Positions 56,951 through 64,000 of a stretch of 64,000 nucleotides of DNA are shown here, in pieces. Made by a program: the position numbers and the translations under genes. Under the pieces are notes generated by a model that ran no database searches, had not been told where the DNA came from, and was given only the letters and a program-made list of their open reading frames with translations. Within the stretch, counting starts at the first letter, position 1. Every line of letters starts with the position of its first letter. The stretch lies in assembly GCA_004005435.1 (NCBI GenBank), contig RZWH01000011.1, positions 1 to 64,000 of the forward strand, in the 5' to 3' direction. The stretch comes from Rhodobacteraceae bacterium CCMM004 (GTDB lineage: Bacteria > Pseudomonadota > Alphaproteobacteria > Rhodobacterales > Rhodobacteraceae).

Positions 56951-58144
56951 TCAGCCGCGGTCACGCACCGCCGCCGAGTAGATGTCATAGAGGCGGTCGT
57001 ATTGCGGGACGATGTCGAACTCGACCGCGTTGGCGATGCGCTCGTCGAACTCGTCCCATTGGATCGCGTCCAGCTCCTCGGCCGAGAAGCGGCTGAGCAC
57101 CTCGTCCTGGGCCATCTGGCTCACCGGCTGGAGGTTGCCGTTGCCCCGCGCCACGATCTCGGCGGCGTCGGGCGTGGTGATCCACTCCAGGAAGTCGAAG
57201 GTGGCGTCGCGCGGTTTGGGCGAGGCCACGGCCGAGTTCAGCTCGATCCAGTTGATCCCGCCCTTGCCGTCCGCCGGGCCGCTGTTGGGCGTGATGGCGT
57301 AGATGTTGGTCGCCCCCTCGGCCCGCGCCGACGACGCGGTGTAGGTGCCGCCGGTGAAGTAGAGGTCGATCTCGCCGTTCAGGATCGCCAGGTTCAGCTG
57401 GACGAAGTCGGTGGTGATCATCTTGGCGTTGTTGATCCAGCGCCGGGCGGTCTCCTCGAACTTGGCAAAGTCCTCTTCGGTCTTGTCCTTGTAGGGGTGG
57501 ATGCCTGCGCCCATGCAGATGTCCATCACGTTCCAGTCCTCGTAGGCGAGGATTCCGTAACGGTCGGCGAAGTCGGGATTGTTGAACAGGTCCCAGCCCT
57601 CGTCCTTGGCCGTGGCCGGGTCGATGACGTCGGAGTTGATGACGAAGTCGAAGGTCTCGAACCGCTGCACCACGCCGAGGAGGTCGCTCTCGTCCTGACT
57701 GAGCGCCCAGTGATAGGGCATCGCGAACTTCTCGAACATCTGCGCATAGAGCGGCTCGAACCTGTCGCGGGGCAGGGCGGTGATCAGGCCCTCGGGATAG
57801 AGGACGTTGCGCGCCCAGGGGTTGTTGAGGTTGACGAAGTCCCACACGTCGGTCTCGCCCGCGCGCAGGCGGTTGACGCTGGTGGGGTCCGAGATGTGGA
57901 TCTCGTAGCGGACGGGCACGCCGGTCTCCTGGCGCCACATGTCGAGGAGCCGGGGATCGGCATAGGCGTCCCAGGTCAAGAGCGCGATGCCCTCCTGCTG
58001 CGCGCGGGCGGCGCCCATGGGCAGGGTCGCGGCGGCGGCCCCCGCGGCCATCCCGCCCAGGACGGCGCGGCGGTTGACGGACTGCGGCCCGTTGCGCAGC
58101 GGGTTGCGGGCGGCCATCTGGCGCAGGCGGTCGGTGGGGGTCAT
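56951..58144 (-). CDS. Polyamine-type ABC solute-binding protein (PotD/PotF-like)
   Basis: 397 residues with a twin-arginine-type leader: MTPTDRLRQMAARNP then SVNRRAVLGGMAAGAAA, cleavage near ARAQ. Body of SBP family 1/8 with ALLTWDAYADPRLLDMWRQETG and DFVNLNNPW. ATG 58,144 has AAGGAGG upstream and is preferred over a start 19 codons earlier that would lie across the operator. First gene of the polyamine-type operon under site G. Confidence 0.9.
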   Translation of the reverse strand: MTPTDRLRQMAARNPLRNGPQSVNRRAVLGGMAAGAAAATLPMGAARAQQEGIALLTWDAYADPRLLDMWRQETGVPVRYEIHISDPTSVNRLRAGETDVWDFVNLNNPWARNVLYPEGLITALPRDRFEPLYAQMFEKFAMPYHWALSQDESDLLGVVQRFETFDFVINSDVIDPATAKDEGWDLFNNPDFADRYGILAYEDWNVMDICMGAGIHPYKDKTEEDFAKFEETARRWINNAKMITTDFVQLNLAILNGEIDLYFTGGTYTASSARAEGATNIYAITPNSGPADGKGGINWIELNSAVASPKPRDATFDFLEWITTPDAAEIVARGNGNLQPVSQMAQDEVLSRFSAEELDAIQWDEFDERIANAVEFDIVPQYDRLYDIYSAAVRDRG

Positions 58145-58158
58145 GGCGTCCTCCTTGG

Positions 58159-58175
58159 TGTTCGTATGGCGAACT
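58159..58175. promoter_or_regulatory. Regulon operator, site G (polyamine-type ABC operon)
   Basis: TGTTCGT-ATG-GCGAACT: first two half-sites of the array, third not recognisable. Only 14 bases upstream of the binding-protein ATG. Lower confidence than the other copies. Confidence 0.6.
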
Positions 58176-58203
58176 ATCGACCGGATGGTGCAACGACGCA
58201 AGG

Positions 58204-59505
58204 TCAGTAGACCGCGGCGTAGCGCGCCATCCGCGCGGGGTCGTCCAGCTCGGCGGTCTCGCCGATCTCGAACCGCTTGTGCGCCAGATAGACGGGCAAG
58301 AAGCCGTCGGGATAGGCGGCCGCGAGGCCCGCGTCGGCCTCCAGCAGATCCAGCGCCGCGTCGAGGCTCCCGGGCAGGCGGGCGATGCCGCGGGCGGCCA
58401 GGGCGTCATCGGACCACTCCGACAGGTCGCCTTCGGTGGGGTGCGGGGTGGCCAGGCCGTCGCGGACGCCGCCGAGGGCCGCCAGCACCAGGCCCGACAG
58501 GGCCAGCCAGGGGGACGCGGCGGCGTCGGCGGCGCGGTATTCGACGTTGAACTGGCGGGCGCGCCCGGCAGCATCGCGGGCGGTGGTGGGACAGACCCTG
58601 AGCCCCGCCTCTCTGTCCCGCACGGCGAGGTTGGCAAAGGCCGCGGACCACCGATGCGGAGTCAGCCGGACGAAGGACACCGCCGAGGGCGCCGTGAGGG
58701 CGGTCAGCGCCGGCATGTGCCGCAGGATCCCGGCCAGCGCCGCGCCGGGCACGGCGGCCAGCTCCGCGGGGCCGTCCGGGTCGTGGGTCGCCGGGCGGTC
58801 CCCGTCCCAGAAACTCAGGTGGATGTGCACGCCGTTGCCGACGCTGCCCGCGTCGAGGATCGGGGCAAAGGTCGCCGTCAGCTCGTGATCCCGCGCCACC
58901 GCCCGGACGATCGCCCGCAGCAGGATCGCGTCGTCGGCGGCCTCCAGCGCTGCCTTGGGCGCCAGCGTCACCTCGAACTGCCCCGGCCCGAACTCGCGGA
59001 GGAAGCTGTCGGGGACGCAGCCCGCCGCCACAAGCGCCGCCACAAGCGCCTCGCCGAACGCCTGCGCGCCGTGGAACCCCTCGACCGAAAAGGCCGGGCC
59101 GCCGTTGTGGCCGACCAACTGGAACTCATGCTCGAAACTGGCGCGGATCGTCAGGCCGGTCGCTGCGTGAAAGTCCTCCAGCGCCCGCCGCAGATGTCCG
59201 CGCAGGCAGCAAGCCCAGGGCGTGCCGTCGTCGTGGCGCACCTCGCCCAGGCTCAGCCGCAGGGGCGGGGCGTGGACCAGCGGCACCTCGGCCAGCCGCT
59301 CGGGGTCGGGCCACAGCACCACGTCGCCCAGCGACCCGAAGGGCGACGGCGCGATCCCGTCGAAGCAAGTGATGGCGACGTTGGTGGGCGTCCACCCGAC
59401 GCCGTTCCGCCGCCGCTTGTCCAGGTCGGCCAGCGGAAAGCCCTTGCCCCGCAGCATCCCCGCCGTGTCCGAAATCCCCGCCATCGCCAGCGCCGTGCCG
59501 CCCAT
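58204..59505 (-). CDS. Glutamine synthetase-family ligase (gamma-glutamyl-amine synthetase type)
   Basis: 433 residues. Metal and glutamate-binding motifs: SFEHEFQLV (Glu ligands), GPGQFEVTL, GNGVHIHLSFWD (ammonia/ATP-site His) and QFNVEYRAAD, with SFVRLTPHRWS near the active site. Length and motif spelling fit the PuuA/GlnA3-like group, which joins glutamate to polyamines or monoamines, rather than housekeeping GlnA. It is next to the polyamine-type importer but has its own operator (site H), so it likely initiates assimilation of an amine. Confidence 0.85.
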   Translation of the reverse strand: MGGTALAMAGISDTAGMLRGKGFPLADLDKRRRNGVGWTPTNVAITCFDGIAPSPFGSLGDVVLWPDPERLAEVPLVHAPPLRLSLGEVRHDDGTPWACCLRGHLRRALEDFHAATGLTIRASFEHEFQLVGHNGGPAFSVEGFHGAQAFGEALVAALVAAGCVPDSFLREFGPGQFEVTLAPKAALEAADDAILLRAIVRAVARDHELTATFAPILDAGSVGNGVHIHLSFWDGDRPATHDPDGPAELAAVPGAALAGILRHMPALTALTAPSAVSFVRLTPHRWSAAFANLAVRDREAGLRVCPTTARDAAGRARQFNVEYRAADAAASPWLALSGLVLAALGGVRDGLATPHPTEGDLSEWSDDALAARGIARLPGSLDAALDLLEADAGLAAAYPDGFLPVYLAHKRFEIGETAELDDPARMARYAAVY

Positions 59506-59535
59506 GCCCCGCCTCCCTCACCGCGTCCGAGCATT

Positions 59536-59553
59536 TGTGAACATCCGTCCGCA
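59536..59553. promoter_or_regulatory. Regulon operator, site H (glutamine-synthetase-like gene)
   Basis: TGTGAACATCCGTCCGCA, matching the core palindrome with centre changes. Lies between the divergent ligase (31 bases) and isochorismatase-fold gene (159 bases). Confidence 0.65.
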
Positions 59554-59597
59554 ATTTGCAACGCAGCGGTCCGGCGCGGGAGGAGAGTGGCCCTGCG

Positions 59598-59640
59598 GGG
59601 CAGTTCTTGCCTTCGGCGAGGATATTTGGAAAGGAAAGTT
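59598..59640 (-). repeat. CATCTTGG-type repeat, diverged inverted copy
   Basis: On the minus strand reads TTTCCTTTCCAAATATCCTC then GCCGAAGGCAAGAACTGCCC, related to the family at 35.1 and 40.8 kb in the CCAAATA-CC-GCCG-AGGC order. Confidence 0.45.
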
Positions 59641-59711
59641 GGCTTGGTTTTTCGCCCGCCCGTCCGTTCCGATGTCAGGGGGTGCTCCGCCGCTCCGCAG
59701 GAGGCCGTTCG

Positions 59712-60377
59712 ATGCCCTTCCTCTCCACCACCTCGCGCGACATTCCGCTCCAGCCCGACCGCGCGGCGCTGTTGTTCGTGGACGTGCAGAACTTCTGCCT
59801 GCATCCCGAGGGGGGCGAGATGCGGGACGCCGACGCCGAGACCCGGGAGGGCAAGCTCCGGCCGTTCATCGACCGGGTGCACGCCGAGGTGATCCCGCGG
59901 ATGGTGGACCTGCGGACGGCGGCGCGGGCGGCGGGGATGGAGGTGATCTATACCATGATCGAGAGCCTGACCCGCGACGGGCGCGACCGGAGTCTGGACT
60001 ACAAGATCACCGGCTTCAACGTGCCCCGCGGGTCGTTCGACGCGCAGATGGTCAAGGCGCTGGAGCCGGGCCCGGACGAGATCGTGATCCCCAAGACCTC
60101 GTCGTCGGTGTTCGTGTCGACCAACATCGACTACGTGCTGCGCAACCTCGGGGTGGCGCAGCTGGTGGTGGCGGGGGTGGTCACGGACCAATGTGTGGAA
60201 AGCGCGATCCGCGACGCCTGCGACCTGGGCTATCTGGTGACCCAGGCGACCGACGCCTGCGCGACCTATACCGAGGCGCGGCACGAGGGATCGCTGGCCG
60301 CGATCCGGGGGTATTGCCGTCAGAGGACGGTGGCCGAGCTGCTGGCCAGCGACCTGGCCGGGCACGGCGTCAGCTGA
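59712..60377 (+). CDS. Isochorismatase-fold cysteine hydrolase
   Basis: 221 residues. Catalytic triad D24 (LLFVDVQN), K128 (VIPKTSSSVF) and C161 (VVTDQCVESA) is intact. Members hydrolyse amides such as N-carbamoylsarcosine, ureidoacrylate or nicotinamide. AGGAGG lies 7 bases before ATG 59,712; an earlier in-frame start is unlikely. Together with the nearby ligase it fits amine or carbamoyl-amine assimilation. Its last 8 bases overlap the end of the convergent regulator gene. Confidence 0.9.
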   Translation: MPFLSTTSRDIPLQPDRAALLFVDVQNFCLHPEGGEMRDADAETREGKLRPFIDRVHAEVIPRMVDLRTAARAAGMEVIYTMIESLTRDGRDRSLDYKITGFNVPRGSFDAQMVKALEPGPDEIVIPKTSSSVFVSTNIDYVLRNLGVAQLVVAGVVTDQCVESAIRDACDLGYLVTQATDACATYTEARHEGSLAAIRGYCRQRTVAELLASDLAGHGVS

Positions 60378-61422
60378 GGGCGCGGGGGTCGGCGGGGCTG
60401 GGGCACTTGCGATAGGCCGACGGGGTGACGCCGTGGCGCTTGGCGAACTCGCGTGTGAAATGCGAGGCATCGACGAAGCCGACCTCGGCCGCGATGGTCG
60501 AGACGGACTCGGTCGAATGCACCAGCCGCCAGGCACCATAGCGCACCCGCAGCGCGCGGAGATATCCCGCGGGCGTCACGCCCAGGCTGTCCCGGAACCG
60601 CCGCGACAACTGCCGCGGGCCGAGGCCCACCGCGTCGGCCAGATCTTGGGTCGAGAACCGGGCGTTCAGCCGCTGCTCCATCAGGTGGACGCAGCGCCGG
60701 ACCACGGCATCGCGCAGATCCCGGGTCTCGGACGCGAACTGCGCCTGGGGCGAGGCGGCGTCGCGGCGGTCGGTCAGCACCATGTGGCGCAGGCTCTGCT
60801 GCACCTTCTCGGCGCCGCAGTGCCGCCCGATCAGATGCAGCGCCAGATCTTGCGACCCCGTGGACCCGGCACAGGTGATGCGGTCGCCCACGTCGAGAAA
60901 GATGCGGTCGGACACGGCATCGACCTTGGGGAACTGCTCGGCAAAGTAGTCGTGGACGTTCCAGTGGACGCAGGCGGTGCGGCCGTCCATCAGCCCCGCC
61001 CGCGCGATGTTGAAGGTGCCGGTGCAGAGCCCGATCAGCGGCACGGCGGCGCGGTCGGCCTGCCAGAGGTAGTCGGTCAGCCAGGCGGGCTGCACCCGCG
61101 CGGGATAGTCGTTGCCCCCGGCCACGGCGACATAGTCGAACCGCCGCGGATCGACCGGCCGGGTGTCGGGCGTGACCGACAGGCCGCAACTGGCGCGCAC
61201 GGCGCCCTTGCCCATGATCACCCAGCCGCATTCGATCTGCCGCGACCGCCCGCCGGTGTCGGCCGCGAGCCGCAGCGCATCGACGAACCCCGACAGGGCG
61301 TTGAGGGTGAAGTTGTCGAGCACCACGACCCCCACCCGCAGGCTCTGGGTGCCGGCGCGGAAGGCGGCGAGGCTGGAGCCGGGGCGGGCCCGCATGATTT
61401 CCAACAGAGATGTCCGTTTCAT
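60370..61422 (-). CDS. GlxA-family AraC-type regulator (DJ-1/PfpI sensor domain)
   Basis: 350 residues from ATG 61,422; a start 12 codons earlier is possible. Residues about 30-190 form a DJ-1/PfpI-like domain (VGVVVLDNFTLNALSGFVDALRLA ... LIGLCTGTFNIARAGLMDG, with the nucleophile-elbow Cys). The C-terminal AraC HTH pair is about 245-340 (RFSTQDLADAVGLGPRQLSRRFRDSLG and STIAAEVGFVDASHFTREFAKRHGVTPSAYR). Such regulators control carnitine, arginine and betaine catabolism. Divergent from the TRAP operon, which it probably regulates. Confidence 0.92.
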   Translation of the reverse strand: MKRTSLLEIMRARPGSSLAAFRAGTQSLRVGVVVLDNFTLNALSGFVDALRLAADTGGRSRQIECGWVIMGKGAVRASCGLSVTPDTRPVDPRRFDYVAVAGGNDYPARVQPAWLTDYLWQADRAAVPLIGLCTGTFNIARAGLMDGRTACVHWNVHDYFAEQFPKVDAVSDRIFLDVGDRITCAGSTGSQDLALHLIGRHCGAEKVQQSLRHMVLTDRRDAASPQAQFASETRDLRDAVVRRCVHLMEQRLNARFSTQDLADAVGLGPRQLSRRFRDSLGVTPAGYLRALRVRYGAWRLVHSTESVSTIAAEVGFVDASHFTREFAKRHGVTPSAYRKCPSPADPRALS

Positions 61423-61524
61423 ACTCTTGGATGACCGGGAAATACTATCTCGGCCCACCCCGCCTGTCTATCCTGCGCGGTCAGACACAAAGATCTGAGA
61501 GCGTCGACAACAGGGAGACATGAG

Positions 61525-62514
61525 ATGACCGAGTATTGGAAAACGACCTGCGCCGCGGTCGCGGTTTCGGCCCTCGCAGCAGGGGCGGCGACGGCGCAGG
61601 AGACCACGTTCCGCGCCAACATGCCGGGCAACGAAGAGTCCATCGCCTACAAATCGGTGGAGCGGTTCGACGAGACGCTGAACGCATTGACCGGCGGCGC
61701 CGTCGATCTGGAGCTGTTCGCCAACAGCGCGCTCGGCGATCAGGAAAGCTCGCTCGAAGCGATGCAGACCGGCCTTCTGGACATGGCCACGGTCGAGACG
61801 CCGATCACCTCGGTGGTGCCGGTCCTGGGCGCCACCGCGCTGCCCTACATCTTTTCCGGCCGGGCGCATGTGGCCGCGGCGCTGGACGGCGCGGCGGGAG
61901 ACAAGATCGAGGAGATGCTGGTCGACAAGGGCCTGCGCCCCGTCGCGTTTCTGGAAGGCGGGTTCCGGCAGATCACCAACAACGTCCGTCCGATCGTCAC
62001 GCCAGCCGACCTGGAGGGCGTGAAGATCCGCACGCCGGGCAGCGCGCTGCGCATCAAGATCTTCAACAGCTACGGCGCGAACGCCTCGCCTCTGCCGTTT
62101 AGCGAGCTGTATTCGGCGCTGCAAACCGGTGTGTTCGACGGGCAGGAGAACCCGGTGATCTGGGCCAAGTCCCAGAGGTTCTATGAGGTGCAGGACTACC
62201 TGTCGCTGACCAACCACCTCTATACCGTGACCTATCTGCTGATCGCCGAGGACACGTTCCAGGCCCTGTCCGAAGAGCATCGGCAGGCGATGCTGGAGGC
62301 CGGCGCGGCGGCCGAAGCCTATTCGGTCGAGCTGGGCACCCAGGCCGACGAAGAGATCGCCGCCTTTCTCGCGGAGCAGGGGATGGAGGTGAACGAGGCC
62401 GACATCGCTGCCTTTACCGAGGCGTCGACGGCGATCTGGACCGAGTGGGCGGCCGAGCAGGGCGCCGAGGCGCAGGAGCTGATCGACCTGATCGTCGCGG
62501 CGCGGCCGGAATAG
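61525..62514 (+). CDS. dctP: TRAP transporter solute-binding protein DctP
   Basis: 329 residues. Signal peptide 1-24 (cleavage near ATA-QET). DctP features: LPYIFSGRAHVAAALDG, GFRQITNNVRPIVTPADLEGVKIRTPGS (conserved Arg that binds the substrate carboxylate) and LYSALQTGVFDGQENP. Binds an organic acid in the periplasm for DctQM. The upstream 102-bp gap to the divergent regulator holds the promoter; the IclR-type motif is absent there. Confidence 0.95.
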   Translation: MTEYWKTTCAAVAVSALAAGAATAQETTFRANMPGNEESIAYKSVERFDETLNALTGGAVDLELFANSALGDQESSLEAMQTGLLDMATVETPITSVVPVLGATALPYIFSGRAHVAAALDGAAGDKIEEMLVDKGLRPVAFLEGGFRQITNNVRPIVTPADLEGVKIRTPGSALRIKIFNSYGANASPLPFSELYSALQTGVFDGQENPVIWAKSQRFYEVQDYLSLTNHLYTVTYLLIAEDTFQALSEEHRQAMLEAGAAAEAYSVELGTQADEEIAAFLAEQGMEVNEADIAAFTEASTAIWTEWAAEQGAEAQELIDLIVAARPE

Positions 62515-62546
62515 GGCAGGGGCCGGGGACCGGCGGGGCGGATGCC

Positions 62547-63041
62547 ATGATCAACCGCGTGTTGGAGGCGCTCCTGGCCGGGCTCTTGGTCGCGGCCGTG
62601 GGCGTGGCGTTCATGGCGGTGATCTATCGCTATGCCCTGAACGCCGCGCTGAGCTGGAGTTTCGAGGTGTCGCTGGCGCTCCTGACCTACATCACCTTCC
62701 TGGGGGCGTATCTGGCCCTCAGGAAAGGCGCCCATCTCAGGGTCACGCTGCTGGTGGACCGCCTGCCTAGGATCGCCCGCGGCGCGGCGTTCCTGCTGAC
62801 CCAGACCCTGATTGGGGTGTTGGGCTGGATCATGCTCTGGCACGGGGCGCGGCAGGTGCTGCGCTTCGCCGATCAGACCACCACCGTCCTCGAAATCTCC
62901 ACGGCCTGGTATTACGCGGCGATCCCCGTCGCCGGAGGTCTGATCCTGCTCGACGCCGCGTGGCGCGGCGTCATCGGTCTCGTGCGCCTGGCCAGGGGCG
63001 AGGAGGCCGACCCGCGCCCCGACCGGGCCGAGGAGATCTGA
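62547..63041 (+). CDS. dctQ: TRAP transporter small permease DctQ
   Basis: 164 residues, four membrane segments, with the conserved family segment LSWSFEVSLALLTYITFLGAYLALRKGAHLRVTLL. ATG 62,547 chosen as the family-type start; the frame extends upstream into the dctP end. Followed after three bases by dctM. Confidence 0.93.
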   Translation: MINRVLEALLAGLLVAAVGVAFMAVIYRYALNAALSWSFEVSLALLTYITFLGAYLALRKGAHLRVTLLVDRLPRIARGAAFLLTQTLIGVLGWIMLWHGARQVLRFADQTTTVLEISTAWYYAAIPVAGGLILLDAAWRGVIGLVRLARGEEADPRPDRAEEI

Positions 63042-63044
63042 GCG

Positions 63045-64000
63045 ATGACCCTCCTCCTCGTCCTGTGCATCCTGCTCGGCCTCATCGGCTTTGGCGTGCC
63101 CATCGCGGTGGCGCTGGTGTCCATCGCCATCGGCATCTTCTGGGCTGCCGACGTGGATCAGCTCATCGTGGCCCAGCGGCTCTATCGCGGGGTGCAGAGC
63201 TTTCCCTTGCTGGCGGTGCCGCTCTTCATCCTCGCCGGCCAGATCATGAGCCGCAGCGGCATCTCCGGCCATCTCATCGAGTTTGCCAAGACGCTGGTGG
63301 GGCAGATGCGCGGCGGACTCGCCGCGGTGAACGTCGTGACCTCGATGTTCTTTGCCGGGATGAGCGGCACCTCCATGTCCGACACCGCCGCCGTGGGCGG
63401 GATGATCATCGACCCGATGGTCAAGCGCGGCTATTCCCGCGCCTTCACCGGGGCGGTGACGGCGGCGTCCTCGACCATCGGGATCATCATCCCGCCCAGC
63501 GTGCCGATGGTCATCCTCGGCGCCTATCTGGGTATCTCGACCGGGGCGCTCTTCGCCGCGGGGCTGATCTCGGGCGTGCTGCTGGGACTGGCGCTGATCC
63601 TCGCCGCCTGGATCATCTCGATCCGCGCGGGCTATCCGGTCGAGCAGAAATTCGCGCTCGGCCGGGCGGCGCGGGCGTTTCTCAGCGCGCTGCCGGCGCT
63701 GACGATGCCCGCGATCATCCTGGGCGGCATCCTCGGCGGCGTCTTCACCCCGACCGAGGCGTCGGCCGTCGCCGTGGTCTACGGCGCGGCGGTCGGGATG
63801 TTCTACTATCGCACGCTGACGCCGCGTCTGCTCTACCGCACCCTCTGCGAGGCGGCGGTGCTGAGCGGCGCGGTGATGCTGGTGACGGCCGCGGCCCACG
63901 TCATGGGCTTTGCCTTCACTTACGAGCGGCTGGCCGAGAGCATCCTGCGCCCCCTCGCCGAGCTCGACATGTCGCCGGTCGCGTTTCTGATCCTGCTGAG
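63045..64000 (+). CDS. dctM: TRAP transporter large permease DctM (cut by window end)
   Basis: At least 318 codons, open to the end of the window. Starts MTLLLVLCILLGLIGFGVPIAVALV. DctM signatures: FPLLAVPLFILAGQIMSRSGI, FFAGMSGTSMSDTAAVGGMIIDPMVKRGYSRAFTGAVTAASSTIG, IIPPSVPMVILG and GGVFTPTEASAVAVVYG. It is the Na+-coupled transport subunit that works with DctP and DctQ. The C-terminal part lies outside the window. Confidence 0.95.
   Translation, partial: MTLLLVLCILLGLIGFGVPIAVALVSIAIGIFWAADVDQLIVAQRLYRGVQSFPLLAVPLFILAGQIMSRSGISGHLIEFAKTLVGQMRGGLAAVNVVTSMFFAGMSGTSMSDTAAVGGMIIDPMVKRGYSRAFTGAVTAASSTIGIIIPPSVPMVILGAYLGISTGALFAAGLISGVLLGLALILAAWIISIRAGYPVEQKFALGRAARAFLSALPALTMPAIILGGILGGVFTPTEASAVAVVYGAAVGMFYYRTLTPRLLYRTLCEAAVLSGAVMLVTAAAHVMGFAFTYERLAESILRPLAELDMSPVAFLILL

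Noticed and set aside
61423-61524. A ninth copy of the regulon operator before dctP
   Set aside because: No TGTTCGC/GCGAACA half-sites with the right spacing are present; the GlxA-type regulator is the more likely controller there.

Overview
The window looks like part of a plasmid or chromid from a GC-rich marine-type alphaproteobacterium, most likely Rhodobacteraceae (Roseobacter group). The key evidence is at 14.1-18.4 kb. There a DnaA-like plasmid initiator (a small HTH protein with a DnaA-N-like C-terminus and no AAA+ domain) lies divergent to parA-parB, with four copies of a 20-bp centromere-like palindrome and a Phd/VapC toxin-antitoxin pair beside it. The organism assignment rests on this replicon type, the gene content and the repeat families. 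No rRNA, tRNA, CRISPR array, insertion sequence or phage gene was seen.

Layout. (1) 0-2.8 kb: tail of a tripartite tricarboxylate (TTT) transporter operon (end of a probable receptor gene, tctB, tctA) followed by an RraA-like aldolase gene. (2) 3.1-13.9 kb: a MarR regulator, two tandem dyads, then a ten-gene operon (tctC-tctB-tctA, enolase-superfamily enzyme, HMG-CoA-lyase-like enzyme, two crotonases, class III CoA-transferase, acyl-CoA synthetase, nitronate-monooxygenase-like enzyme). Nearly all junctions are 4-bp ATGA overlaps. It reads as uptake of a carboxylate, activation to a CoA thioester, then hydration and cleavage. (3) 14.1-18.4 kb: toxin-antitoxin and replication/partition block. 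(4) 18.4-59.6 kb: a dense block of amine and amino-acid-type catabolism with four ABC importers: sugar type, dipeptide type, polar amino acid type and polyamine type. It also has an orphan GcvPA/GcvPB-like pair with an NAD-kinase-fold protein, two DapA-family aldolases, five SDRs, an HcnC-like oxidase plus an HcnA-HcnB fusion, a second DAO-type oxidase, an old-yellow-enzyme homologue, an M24 peptidase, a GST, a glutamine-synthetase-like ligase and an isochorismatase-fold hydrolase. (5) 60.4-64 kb: a GlxA-type AraC regulator divergent from a TRAP transporter (dctPQM, dctM cut by the window end).

The most notable result is regulatory. Each of the main intergenic control regions between 18.4 and 59.6 kb carries a copy of one motif, consensus TGCGAACAWWTGTKCGCA. 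Four of the eight copies extend into a 27-bp array of three half-sites (one inverted pair plus one direct repeat). An IclR gene of the PcaR/PcaU/PobR class at 29,625-30,482 has one of these arrays in its own upstream region. I infer that about 40 kb of transport and catabolic genes form a single IclR regulon dedicated to one compound or compound family. The substrate cannot be named from sequence alone; amine, opine or hydroxy-amino-acid-like nitrogen compounds fit best.

Intergenic regions also hold several dispersed repeat families: a ~147-bp element in two copies, a double-hairpin element with compensatory stem changes in several copies, and a short CATCTTGG-type repeat.
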